Shown in pieces: positions 52,362 through 62,439 of a stretch of 64,000 nt of DNA. The notes under the pieces were generated by a model. The model did no database searches. It was given only the letters and a program-made list of their open reading frames with translations, and was not told the origin of the DNA. The number at the start of each line of letters is the position of its first letter. The stretch's first letter is position 1. The position numbers were made by a program, and so were the translations under genes. Source of the stretch: Allolobophora icterica (Eukaryota > Annelida > Clitellata > Crassiclitellata > Lumbricidae). Location: NCBI GenBank assembly GCA_963556255.1, contig OY744605.1, forward strand, positions 1,235,521-1,299,520, given 5' to 3'.

Positions 52362-52754
52362 CAGGGGCGGCGTCAGACACTTTTTGTAACCAGGGCATAG
52401 CCAGGGCAGTCATACAAGTAACCAGTGCAAGGGATAATTATGGAGGGCGCGCTTAAATGTTGACCATATAAGATCGTGCTACCGCGCTTGCCATAAATCG
52501 CCCCAAGCACTATTATATTTGTCTATAGTCAGGAGGACAGATGGGCGAAGTCCCCCGGAAGCTGAACGCTTTTTGACATTTGTAAAGCAAATTTTAACAT
52601 TTCATTGAATTAAGTGAATTTATATATCAAGATATAACAAATATGCCTGAACAAATTCTGGACAGGGCAAAAATTCTGGCAGGGCAGCGACCAGGGGAAA
52701 GGCTTTTTTACCAGGGCATTTGCACTGGCGCGCCCTGGTGTAGCGCCGCCTCTG
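52362..52754. mobile_element. hAT-type MITE
   Basis: The termini are CAGGGGCGGCGTCAG and, in reverse, CAGAGGCGGCGCTAC. Flanks ATTAAAAT (52354-52361) and ATTCAAAT (52755-52762) match 7 of 8. The motif CCAGGGCA recurs near both ends. Non-coding. Confidence 0.75.
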
Positions 52755-53040
52755 ATTCAAATGTGTTCCCCATTTCCGTAAGTTGAATATATGGAAGTGC
52801 CTGCAGTAACTGGTTAATGCAGTTATGGGATGAAAGGCTTCACTATTCTGTCAAATCTTTCCCGACGTTACACTGTCACCACTCAAAATGCCACCGCGCC
52901 CAGCCCTGGTTAAACGAATCACTTCTTCCAACTAAATAAATTAGTAGCGACCATCAACTGATGCCGTGAGCAATATAAATGGCGCTGTAGAAGTTCTCAG
53001 ATTAGTATTATTACTATTATCATTATCATTATCATTACTA

Positions 53041-53042
53041 TT

Positions 53043-53121
<79 letters not shown>
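53041..53121. repeat. (ATC)n microsatellite
   Basis: Uninterrupted CAT/ATC run preceded by (ATT)n and (ATC)n variants from about 53005. Poly-Ser and poly-Met frames are artefacts. Confidence 0.95.
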
Positions 53122-53179
53122 CCGAGAATTTTACATCTCTCCTGTTGAACCTGTCTTTCATTCTAAAGTGAAACTCTTC

Positions 53180-53290
53180 CAGTCTGGTGCCCTGCGCTTG
53201 GCTTTTGAGTGGCGCTTTAGAAGTTTGGAGATGACAATTACGACCCCCTAGGTGGCAGACGTTGCATAGCAACCACCACCACCACAACCT
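53180..53290 (+). mobile_element. GTGGCGCTTTAGAAGTTTGGAG repeat, copy 1
   Basis: Contains GAGTGGCGCTTTAGAAG, then CCCCCTAGGTGGCAG and (CCA)n(ACA)n. It is matched nearly base for base by the reverse copy at 59960-60085, and its TTTAGAA-type tail also occurs at 60885-60960. It looks like the 3' tail of another short retroposon family. Confidence 0.55.
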
Positions 53291-53296
53291 GAACAA

Positions 53297-53553
53297 CAAC
53301 AACAACAACAATGATAATAATGCAATACAATGCAATACACTAAATTTATAATGGCCTCCTTATAAACTTCTGAGGTGCACGTTGTAACATGGCAAATATT
53401 ATTTTATTAGGCGCAGGGCACCAGTCTTTGGCTCCTAATAAAATAATATTTGCCAGGCAGGTTACAACGTGCACCTCAGAAGTTTGTAACGAGGTCATTA
53501 TAAATTTAGTGTATTGCATTATATTGCATTATTATTATTGGTGTTGTTGTTGC
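53297..53553. repeat. Large foldback with ~115-bp arms
   Basis: The left arm (to about 53411, ending AATATTATTTTATTAGG) and the right arm (from about 53434, starting CCTAATAAAATAATATT) are near-perfect reverse complements around a ~22-bp loop (CGCAGGGCACCAGTC...GGCT). Both arms end in (CAA)n/(TTG)n. The loop contains a piece of the repeat at 53180. Confidence 0.85.
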
Positions 53554-53929
53554 ATGGCCGGATTAACAAATGTGGTGGCCCTGTTCAGTGAAACTGTGGG
53601 GGCCACAACGACTGTACACAATAAAATGGCGTCATTTTATAAGGTGTCACATAGCACTTGAGTTCCGGTCAGGTCAGAGACGAAACTTTGGTCTAGAAAG
53701 TGGGGGTACCAAATGGTGCATCGTTTCCCCTTCAAGACCTTTAAATGAATATAATGGCGCCCGATGAATCTATATTTGGCGCCATTTATGCGCAAAGGCG
53801 AATAATAATAATGATGATGATAGTAATAATAACAATAGCAATTAATATAATAATAATGACAAACAGCGTAATAATAAATATAATAGCAAAACAACAATAA
53901 TGAAAATAAAAATAATAATTTAAAATTAC

Positions 53930-54190
53930 TAACAATAGATGTGTTTCATTATGGAAGCGTGTGTCGATCATAACTGAAGTGACGTAACAATAGGTCTTTA
54001 TTCTCTATTAAACCTAATAACAATAGACTTATTCATAATCGAAGTGACGTAAGAATGGCCTTTATTCTATAAATCTAAAATTACAAACAGTAGACGTGTT
54101 TCACAATTAAAATGACGTGGCAAAATGCCTTTAGGCCTATTTATCTAAATTTAAACTTAATAACATTAATAGACTTTTCCTAATTGAAAT
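53930..54190 (+). repeat. ~70-bp minisatellite with TGACGTAA, block 1
   Basis: Three to four degenerate units with AATAGACGTGTTTCATAAT, then AATGACGTAACAA, then GGCCTTTATTCTCTAAA. Block 2 of the same repeat is at 59345-59640 in the same orientation. Confidence 0.7.
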
Positions 54191-54248
54191 TGTATTGTAT
54201 TGTACTGTATTGAATCTAGAAATTTATAAAGCGCCTCTCGCAGAATAA

Positions 54249-54667
54249 CTATTCAGAGGCTCTCTCAGCACAGAAACCCAGGGGAAACAGAAATGCCTTT
54301 AGAGAACGCGAGACTGATGAGGTAAAGCCAGTCATTAGTTTGGCCCTGAGCACAGGAGGAAGGTCACTCCAGATCGTGGGACCCACTACAGCAAACGCCC
54401 GATGCTGGGTCAAGGCAGTTTTAGCCCTGGGAACAAACAGATCAAGCTGATTTACAGAGCGCAATGAGCGAGAAGAAGATACAGATAGCGGTTTTCGCAG
54501 ATAGTCCGAGAGATATTTCGGGGCAGTAGGCTGCTGAGACTTAGAGACAAGGAAAAGGATCTTATATCGGATGCGCGCAGCAATAGGAAGCCAGTGAAGG
54601 ACATCAAGCATGTAAGTAGAGATATGGGCAAACTGGGGGAGTCGAGCGATGAGCCTAGCACAAGCAT
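54249..54667 (-). pseudogene. LINE RT C-terminal region
   Basis: The frame MLDVLHWLPIAARIRYKILF through FAVVGPTIWSDLPPVL ends the RT ORF. A frame break near 54660 separates it from the preceding part. Confidence 0.8.
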
Positions 54668-55615
54668 TTAGAACAGATTGAAGGGGGAAAGACGCTGCTT
54701 GGGGAAACCCATGAGGAGCGAGTTGCAGTAGTCCAAGCGTGAGCAGACAAATGCGTGAACTATGGTGGTAAAGACAGAAGGTGAGACCGAGCGTCTGATG
54801 GCCCTGAGACGCCTTAGTTGAAAGAAGCAGGAGCGAGTCATGTTGGAGATATGCTCTTTGAATGTGAGGGAGGAGTCAAGTGTGACACCCAAGTCGCGGA
54901 CGGTGGAAGAGTAGGTGTAAGCAGGAAATTTCTCAGTCAGCAATGGAAAGTTGAGTTTAGCAAGCTGCTGTCTACTTCCAAACCAGATTAATTGAGTCTT
55001 AGCAGTGTTTAGGCAGAGACAGTTAGTTGACATCCAGTAGTGAAGGTCAGAGACAAGATGGTCAATGGAGCAAACAAGGGAGAGTTGATCAGTTGACGGA
55101 CCACGTACAAAAGCCTGAGCATCATCTGCATAAAGATGGCCATTTGCCCCATGTCTAGTAAATAGAGACGGGATATCAGCAGTGAAGAGGATGTATAGGA
55201 TGGGACCAAGCACCGAGCCCTGGGGAACACCAAATTCAACCTCTGTACACTGAGTCCTGGTTTCACCGAGGACAACCAACTGTGAGCAGTCAGAGAGGTG
55301 GGATTTAAACCAAAGAAGAGGAATACCAGACAGGCCATAGGACAGTTCCAGTCGCTGAAGCAGGATCTCATGATCAACCATGTCAAACGCAGATGAGACA
55401 TCAAAAAGCGCCAGAATAGAGAGATGAGAGTGATCAATAGCTGTATAAATATCAGACAGTAGGGATAAGAGAGCAGTTTCTGTGGAATGGTGGCCCCTGA
55501 AGCCCAGCCTGCTCAAAGTAAGGGAGTAGCTGAAGTGAAACGAGTCTTTCAAAAGACTTTGAGAGGAAAGAAAGATGGGAAATGGGCCGGTAATATTGAT
55601 AGGCATTTTGGTCAA
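54668..55615 (-). pseudogene. LINE reverse transcriptase domain
   Basis: An open frame of 315 codons with HSTETALLSLLSDIYTAID, ALFDVSSAFDMVDHEILL, FGVPQGSVLGPILYILF, the active site HLYADDAQAFV, TAKTQLIWFGSRQQL, RDLGVTLDSSLTF, LRRLRAIRRSVSP and DYCNSLLMGFPKQ. It catalyses target-primed reverse transcription in intact relatives. The N-terminal edge is frame-broken at 55615. Confidence 0.85.
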
Positions 55616-55727
55616 GGTTTTGCTTTTTCAAGGTTAGGAAAACAATAGCTCGTTTTTGGGAAGAAGGTAGATAACCCTCAGAAAGCGACCTGTTAAACTA
55701 GAAATGGAGCTAAATCGTCTAATATGT

Positions 55728-56860
55728 TCACCAAAATAAATGGGGGAGAGGGTCCAGTTCGCATGATTTTTTGTTTGATGATCCAATTATTTTACGAAGT
55801 TCCGTTTCAAGGATTGGACGAAATCCTTCGAAGGTGTGGTCCGTGTGGGAGAATTGCGGAGGAGGGGCATCGTGAGTCTTCGCTCGAAGATCAGCAATCT
55901 TCCTTGTCATCATCTGGAGAAAATCCTCAGCAGAAAAGGCAGGAGAACCTACTGAGCGTGTACCTTGTCCCAGTAGGCCGTAGATTGTGGACCAAATACG
56001 TTTGGGGTTGTCTTTATGTTGTTCAACAAGGCCCTGCCAATGGTCAGCCTCCTTCTGGTGATAGAGGCGATGTAACGCTCGAAGTTGGGTCACCCACTCA
56101 CGATGGTCAGTAGGGTCGCGAAATCGTCGATAACGCCTTTCCAGGCAACGCGTGCGACGACGAAGTCCATGACACTCGGCATCAAACCATAGTGCAAGAG
56201 GTCTATGTCGCGTGCGAACTCTCCGAAGTGGGAGCACTTGGTTGATTAGCTGAGACATGGTATCCGCGTAAAGAATGAAGAGGTCGTCCAAGGAGAGAGT
56301 ATCAAGATGCGATTGTTCTCGTGAAAGCTCCGAGTCGTGAATAGCCTTGCTGAAGGCCACATAGTCGAGCGATTTCCAGCCGCAAATCATTCGGATTGTG
56401 TGTATCGGAAGTGAATGAAGTGACCGAAGAAGGAAATCAATAAGTGAGTGATCGGAGATGGTTGGTGGTTGAACATGAAGCTGGTGTACTGTGGTGTCGT
56501 CGGTGGTAATGATTAAATCCAGGATACCTCCTTGACGATGGGTGGTTACATTCACATGTTGGACGAGACCAAATTGCTTAAGAAGCTCTAGAAACTGTTC
56601 AGCAGAAGCATTGCGTTCTTCTCAAGATGGATGTTGAAGTCACCAAGTATAACTAGTTGACTGTTACAAGTGGCTATGCTTTCCAGCACTGAAGTAAATT
56701 CCTCGAAAAATTTAGCAGTAATAGATATGGATCCAGGACGGTAGATGGTGAGTAGGCCTACAGTTGTCGGACCATGTGAGGAGGGAAAACTGAGGCATAG
56801 GGCTTCAAAGGTGGTGATTTCCATGTCCAACGTAACTGTAGCGGTAGCTATGATCATCAT
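55728..56860 (-). pseudogene. LINE endonuclease end and linker
   Basis: The 56588-56860 frame has VGLLTIYRPGSISITAKFFE and LVILGDFNIHLEKN, the APE endonuclease signature with the catalytic GDFN. After a frame change, 55728-56555 continues with GGILDLIITTDD and TISDHSLIDF (the SDH motif), then a basic linker (RRTRCLERRYRRFRDP) and SCELDPLP. The N-terminal endonuclease half is missing. Confidence 0.8.
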
Positions 56861-57027
56861 ATGTATAGTCCCTAAGGTGACACATGTGTGTCAATATATG
56901 TCTTTTAATAATGATGCGACACTGCCAGCGACACCATAGGGCGTAATAAATGGAGCCCCACTGTGCTACGAGGCGGTGAAGCAGACTATGTACTGTTGGA
57001 GGAAACGGCGCGTCACGTGAACATGGG

Positions 57028-57292
57028 GTGATGCGATGGCGGCCAATCGGACAGCCGGGATTTTCAATTTTCAAAATACCGCGCAAAAGAACCGAGAATT
57101 GGATCTACCGGAGGAGAAGATATTCATTCGACTTCGGAGAGCGAAAGAAGGCAGACGTTCGGAAGTCGGCTGCGGTGACTCCGGAAAGAACGGATCTGCA
57201 TCGGTGGTAGATCGTCTCGATCACCCAGTTGAATCGTACCATACCGATTGCGATCGTATGGGATTAAGGAACCATAGCGGATCTATGAAGAC
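57028..57292 (+). other. GC-rich coding-like segment, part 1
   Basis: An ATG at 57036 starts an 88-codon frame of charged composition (ELDLPEEKIFIRLRRAKEG). I do not recognise it. A MITE inserted at 57293 interrupts it, and the flanking sequence continues at 57692. It may be an exon of a host gene or the 5' part of a retroelement. Confidence 0.3.
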
Positions 57293-57682
57293 CAGTGTTT
57301 AATCGAGACGTCATTTTGGGGGGATTCCCCCCAGGATTTATGTTCCCCACAGGCCAGCAATATTATAATGTAGAGACTGTTTTGGGGCAGAAATCCCCCA
57401 CAGGATCCCAGGATACATGTTGCGCTCCCCCGCCAGAGACGATGAATCCCTAAAAAAGGTCGTCAAAGTTTTAAGTTCGAAAAAGTGGGACGAATCACTA
57501 AAAAAGGTCATCAACTTTTTTTGAAGATGAAATTCCAACTTTTACAGATGAAAACTCCCAAACTCCTAAAAATTTTTGGACGTTGGAACACGGATGAAAT
57601 TTCTCGTAAAAAGGTCGCCGTTGTTGGTCCCCCGACAAACCTTGTTTCCCCCCTCAGAAGAGGGGGGCTATATTAAACACTG
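57293..57682. mobile_element. 390-bp MITE with 9-bp target duplication
   Basis: The termini are CAGTGTTTAATCGAGACGTC and, in reverse, CAGTGTTTAATATAGCCCCC, flanked by TATGAAGAC on both sides (57284-57292 and 57683-57691). It aligns along its length with the interrupted copy at 8610-10353, including CCAGCAATATTATAATGTAG. Confidence 0.8.
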
Positions 57683-57691
57683 TATGAAGAC

Positions 57692-57979
57692 ACGGTCTGT
57701 CGTGTGAGTGGAGTGTTCTGGTCGAAAGAAGGAAAGACAGCACGACTACGAGACTCTGAAAGACTCGTGAAGCTGCAGCGATTTGAGAGTTCTGTCGAAG
57801 CGATCTACATAAACGATCATAGACGTAGTATCGGAGCGGGTGACGGAGGATCGTGAGCGTCAGCCCATTCAAGAACGAGCGGCAGAATAAAGACTACCTC
57901 GCCTACATCAACGAGATCGAACGCTACCTCGACGATCAACGACGCCTCACCCAGGACTCCATCTTCCAGAGGACAGATA
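57692..57979 (+). other. GC-rich coding-like segment, part 2
   Basis: Contains the frame SVSPFKNERQNKDYLAYINE followed by IERYLDDQRRLTQDSIFQRT, which has coding character but no family I recognise. It stops at the SINE at 57980. Sequence after the LINE and second SINE (60741-60880) has similar composition and might be its continuation. Confidence 0.3.
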
Positions 57980-58225
57980 AGAAATTTATTTATTTATTTA
58001 TTTATTCCGGATATTTCTATAGCGCCTCTCGAAGTCTACTACTACTCAGAGGCGCTCCCGACTACAGCTTTTGATACTGTGCCGGAATTTTCACGCCGAA
58101 GCGCCACGAGCAATTGCGAGTGAAGGACTTGCCAGAGGTCCGTACGCAGCGGCTACAGTGGGATTCGAACCTGCAACCCTCCGGTCACAAGGCGCCGAAC
58201 TTACCACTGAGCCACCACGCCCCAC
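57980..58225 (-). mobile_element. tRNA-derived SINE with LINE-type tail, copy 1
   Basis: On the minus strand the head GTGGGGCGTGGTGGCTCAGT has an A box, and GGTTCGAATCCCAC is the B box. An unrelated body follows (CACTCGCAATTGCTCGTGG), then the hairpin GGGAGCGCCTCTGAGTAGT...GAGAGGCGCTATAGAAAT and (AAAT)n. It matches copy 2 (60508-60740) over nearly its whole length. Pol III promoter elements look intact. Confidence 0.9.
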
Positions 58226-58230
58226 ATGAT

Positions 58231-59115
58231 AATATATCACCAGCTGATCAACTTTCCATTGCTTCCTCCGTTGATGCATTTACCCAAGACTTGCACCTTT
58301 GGATGTCATCAAATCGAATTTGTTTAAATTCCACCAAGACTCAATTGATTTGGTTTTGCACTAAGCAACAACTAAATAAGCTTGCCTATTCACTGCTGGC
58401 ACTCAAGTTTCCTTCTTATACCTACTCCTCCAGTGTACGCGATCTGGGTGTCACTCTTGACTCCTGCTTCACCTTTACTGAACATATCTCGACTCTGACT
58501 CGCTCCTGCTTCTTCCAACTGAGACGACTGAGAGCTATCAGGCGATCCACTGTACTTACTGTCTTTACCTCCATTGTGCATGCATTCATTTGCTCTCGGG
58601 TCGACTACTGTAACTCGCTCCTCCTCGGTCTCCCCATGCTACGCCTCTCCCCCCTCCAGTCAGTCTTAAATGCTGCTGCTAGGCTCAGCACGTCTTCCTC
58701 GATTTGCTCATGTCTCCACATATATGATTGAAGTCTTACACTGGCCCCCTATTACTTCGCGTATCCAGTATAAGATCCTCCTTCTGGTTTCCAAGTCCCA
58801 GCTACGGCTTGCTCCTAAATACCTCTCTGACCTTATGCGGCAACCTTTCTCTGTAACTTCTACTCGTCCTTTGCGCTCTACTGGCCATCTTGATCTCTTT
58901 GTCCCTCGTACTAGGACCACTCTGGCCCAACGTCGAGCTTTTGCTGTCACAGGTCCTCCATCTCGACTTCGAACTAAACTCATGATGGGAATCTCCCTGC
59001 ATCTACTCGATTGCTCAAGACGTTTCTGTTTCCACGGGGCTCATGCACTGAGGGCGCCTCTGAATAGTCTATAATGCGAGAGGCGCCTTATAAATTACTA
59101 GATACGATACGATAT
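58231..59115 (+). pseudogene. CR1/L2-type LINE, 3' half
   Basis: The plus-strand frame begins just after the RT active site (QDLHLWMSSNRICLNSTKTQ) and runs through RDLGVTLDSCFTF, LRRLRAIRRS and DYCNSLLLGLP. After a frame break it continues with STYMIEVLHWPPITSRI and ends at LRAPLNSL. The stop lies inside the 3' hairpin (GGCGCCTCTGAATAG...GAGAGGCGCC), so the hairpin is partly coding. TTATAAAT and (TACGA)n follow. Its 5' end abuts the SINE. Confidence 0.85.
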
Positions 59116-59344
59116 AATTTAATGTAAACCGTGCGCTCAGTTAGGGTATTTAGATTTTCAACGAATTGATGACTTCATTGTTCATGACTCTATATAGGTG
59201 CTTTTAATAATTATCAAAATCTACATGTGTTTGGTTGTTTGTCAAGAACACTTTGATTTTCAACCCATCACTATTTCATACAATAACTTCTATTCGCCTA
59301 GTTAGGACCATGTTAAATCGTGATCGAAAGTGATCGCTACAGTA

Positions 59345-59640
59345 ACAAAGGCCTTCATTCTCTAAATCTAAAATTATTAGTTATAGACGTGTTCAATAAT
59401 CGAAATGACGTAGGCTACTTAACGAATGATATAGTCTTTTATTCTCCAACTTTGAACAATAGACTTTTCATAATTTAAGTAAGAGAATCAAGGCCTTTAT
59501 TCTCTATATCTGAGATTAAAAATAATAGACGTTTAAACAATTGTAATTCTAAATTTAAACTTAATAACAGTAGACTTTTCACATTTAAATTTGTTAACAA
59601 AAAACCTGTTTCATAATTGAATTGATGTAACAATAGGCCT
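59345..59640 (+). repeat. ~70-bp minisatellite with TGACGTA, block 2
   Basis: Four to five degenerate units of the repeat described at 53930, including GGCCTTTATTCTCTAAATCT and ATTGATGTAACAATAGGCC. Confidence 0.7.
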
Positions 59641-59894
59641 TTTTTGTACCGTCAGGTAGTAACTGTTTAAATAAGCAAGTAAAAATAGGTCTTACTAGCA
59701 TTTCTGGCTGTTTCTAGACGAATCTGCCGATAATGGAAACTCTAATAGGGGCCCACACATGTGCGAAAGTTGTGTATATTAAATGAGTAGTTTCGAATAA
59801 TTTGTTCCGAGTTTTTTGCTCATTTTTACTACTAGACTTAACAAATAACAATAATTATAAAATATTGAAAAATTTATTTTGCATGTGTGGGGGC

Positions 59895-60085
59895 CCTCAA
59901 GTGTGGGGTCCCCTGTTCGGCCGAACATGTTGAACATGCCTTAATCCGCCTCTGTGTTGTTGTTGTTGTTGTTGTTGTGGTGGTGGTTGTTATGCAACGG
60001 CTGCCACCTAGGGGGTCGTAATCGTTATCTCCAAACTTCTAAAGCGCCACTCGAAAGCCAATCGCAGGGCACCAGCCTATTTACG
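59895..60085 (-). mobile_element. GTGGCGCTTTAGAAGTTTGGAG repeat, copy 2
   Basis: The reverse complement matches 53180-53290, with (TTG)n/(TGG)n at the junction. Next to it, GCCTCTG at 59945 and the GGGGGCCC stretch (59888) resemble the end of a MITE whose left end is at 53563. The boundaries are unclear. Confidence 0.5.
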
Positions 60086-60350
60086 AGCGCTGGGTCGACG
60101 TGCTGTGAGACCTGGGGGAGAGGGAACCGTTCTTTCGATAAAATCTCTATGGTTCAAATCCCAGTCAGCCTGGGCGAGGATCGAATCCTTGCTCCACTTC
60201 TCCACAGCAAGAAGTCGGTTTCATACTTAGCCGAGGGCTGTGTGTAAGCTCTCTGGGTCCACCAGATTGGTCGGTATCAACCCCAACAGGGAAGAGGATT
60301 AGGATGGCGCTAGTAAAGTATATAATTTGTTACTCCTCTGTCCGAAACCT

Positions 60351-60432
60351 CGACGAATTCCAACACTTCCAGAGACACAGCTATGATCGGTCGACGAATT
60401 CCAACACTTCCAGAGACACAGCTATGATCGGT
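60351..60432. repeat. 41-bp perfect tandem duplication
   Basis: CGACGAATTCCAACACTTCC plus the following 21 bp is repeated once, at 60351 and 60392. Confidence 0.95.
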
Positions 60433-60507
60433 CCTAACAGGACGCACACGGGAACAGTTATGCCGGTAATCCACCAACTCATCTCTTCAAGATTTCCTTT
60501 CCTAATC

Positions 60508-60740
60508 GTGGGGCGTGGTGGCTCAGTGGTAAGTTCCGCGCCTTGTGACCGGAGGGTTGCAGGTTCGAATCCCACTCTAGCCGCTGCGTACGGACCTTGG
60601 GCAAGTCCTTCACTCGCAATTGCTCGTGGCGCTTCGGCGTGAAAATTCCGGCACAGTGTCAATTGCTGTAGTCGGGAGCGCCTCTGAGTAGTAGTTGACT
60701 TCGAGAGGCGCTATAGAAATATCCGGAATAAATAAATAAT
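60508..60740 (+). mobile_element. tRNA-derived SINE with LINE-type tail, copy 2
   Basis: A box in TGGTGGCTCAGTGGTAAG (60518), B box GGTTCGAATCC (60562), hairpin GGGAGCGCCTCTGAGTAGT...GAGAGGCGCTATAGAAAT (60674-60722), and a (AATA)n tail. Full length (233 bp). No clear target duplication was seen. Confidence 0.9.
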
Positions 60741-60884
60741 CCATTTGATCCTCTGCCTTCCAAGCTATCTCGTCCTCAACGAAACCCTCCGTAACAGCTG
60801 CTCTGCCTCTCTCTGGTCTTTCAAGCAACCGGACTCGGACCACCAACGGACATCGATTTCTGGACAACCCCTCGGATACGTCGC

Positions 60885-60965
60885 AGCGCTCGTGAATAAG
60901 CTGGTGCTTTGCGCTCAGCTTTACAGTGGCGCTTTAGAAAATTGGAGATTACGATTATGATTCAT
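60885..60965 (+). mobile_element. GTGGCGCTTTAGAA tail fragment, copy 3
   Basis: TTACAGTGGCGCTTTAGAAA followed by TTGGAGATTACGATTATGA, the same tail as at 53205 and 60015. Confidence 0.5.
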
Positions 60966-60969
60966 GAAC

Positions 60970-61505
60970 TATTACCGTGTGAGAAGCTACTCGGCGACCG
61001 TGTTTTAATCCATCGCCGTTGAACGTGTCCGATTGCTCAAACGATTGAATAATAATTCAAAATTTGTCGATCAGATAGATATTAGTAAATCCAGAACTAT
61101 TCAGATTACCCATTGACATCCTCAAGGGAAAGGGAATAGATGAATGGTAACGCACTCTTGCTCGACGAACATAAGATCTTGAAAGACGCGTTTCGATACC
61201 CGTGAGCTAAAATATGTCGACTCACCCTTCTACTGCATCATTCTGCATATGGGGCTGCTGTAAAATGAGCGGGCGCCTACCAGCCTACCAAGGCGTGTTC
61301 TATAAGATCTTGATAATTGTATTGTCATATGTTTCAATGTTACTTACAATGTTGCTTACTGTACCACATTGCAGTGTGTCAACGTGCGATGTCAATAAAC
61401 GAATAATCAATCAAAAAACTTACTACTGCAGTTTGTCAGTGAGCTTGTCAATAAACACGAATATAATTATATATCATTTTTGAATTTCGAACACCGCTCG
61501 AACCC
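60970..61505. other. No recognisable feature
   Basis: Short ORFs without motifs. Nothing further seen. Confidence 0.35.
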
Positions 61506-61518
61506 TAGTGGTCTAGTG

Positions 61519-61918
61519 CAGTGGTTCCCAAACCGTGGCCCGCGGGCCAAAAGTGGCCCACCAATCCTTTGAATGTGGCCCGCGACAGTCACTCAAAAAT
61601 TTTGAAAAAAAATTAAATTACCTTGTTCTAATCTTAGTTCACTTTTCGTCAAGCTCTATGCAGCGTATTTACACTTCCGTTGAAAATTGGCACTGACAAT
61701 ATGCCAAAAACATGTTCCATTCGATGTCAGATGTTACCAAATGCTGCGCATGGGGAAACTTACGACGCTTCCCCAGAGACCACTATTTGCTGGCGCTCCA
61801 GCGCACGCATTCGTCCACAATGAAAGCAACTGAGGACGACTCCTCAGATCTCTGTGGCCCGCCATGATATTTTAAAAGTAAGACTTTGCCCTCCATCAAA
61901 AGAGCTTGGGAACCACTG
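61519..61918. mobile_element. 400-bp hAT MITE, Charlie-like termini
   Basis: The termini are CAGTGGTTCCCAAACCGTGG and, in reverse, CAGTGGTTCCCAAGCTC, with perfect 8-bp duplications GTCTAGTG (61511-61518 and 61919-61926). CAGTGGTTCCCAAAC is a very common hAT terminus in animals. The interior has GTGGCCCGC repeats and no coding capacity. Confidence 0.9.
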
Positions 61919-61983
61919 GTCTAGTGGTCTTAGTTTGTCCATTTCTCCATCAATATCTTCCGCAATTTTGAACACAACCCGAT

Positions 61984-62400
61984 CAGAGGCGCGTTTACAC
62001 GTAGGCACACTAGGCGCTCGCCTAGGGCCCCCAAATCTCGGAGGGCCCCCAAACGATGAAAATATTTTTTCCAATTATAGAATCATCCCATATAATTTCT
62101 GATGAATTTATCACAATAATGGGGACAATTTAATAGCTCCATTTATTCAAGAAGTAAAAATGGCCACGTATTTCGCGTTGATGGTTGATTCAACACCCGA
62201 TCAATGTCAGTTTTTTCTTACTAAAATCATTAAATCAAATAACTTCACATTTCTTGAAAATAGCTTCTATAGCTAATCATAATTACAGTGCCAGTGTCAC
62301 AAAAATGGCTTCAAGTTCAACTTCAGACTCAGTCTACAAGTTCAGAAGGGCCCCAAAAATGTTTGCGCCTAGGGCCCCGTTTTCTGTAAACGCGCCTCTG
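61984..62400. mobile_element. 417-bp hAT element with transposase scrap
   Basis: The termini are CAGAGGCGCGTTTACA and, in reverse, CAGAGGCGCGTTTACAG, with perfect 8-bp duplications AACCCGAT (61976-61983 and 62401-62408). Inside, at about 62110-62230, the frame IQEVKMATYFALMVDSTPDQ matches the start of the hAT catalytic domain (DSTPD, DUF4371-like). It is therefore an internally deleted derivative of an autonomous hAT. Both ends carry CGCCTAGGGCCCC. Confidence 0.9.
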
Positions 62401-62439
62401 AACCCGATCGAACCCTTTCAGACAGTTAATTCAGACTAC

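Larger units (their letters stand above)
54200..56935 (-). mobile_element. CR1/L2-type LINE with endonuclease end, RT and 3' tail
   Basis: The longest LINE copy in the window. On the minus strand it keeps the C-terminal part of the APE-type endonuclease, a linker, RT and the 3' UTR with hairpin (GAGCCTCTGAATAG...GAGAGGCGC), TTATAAAT and an (ATACA)n tail at 54200-54225. The 5' end is lost within the endonuclease near 56900. Frame breaks make it inactive. Confidence 0.85.
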
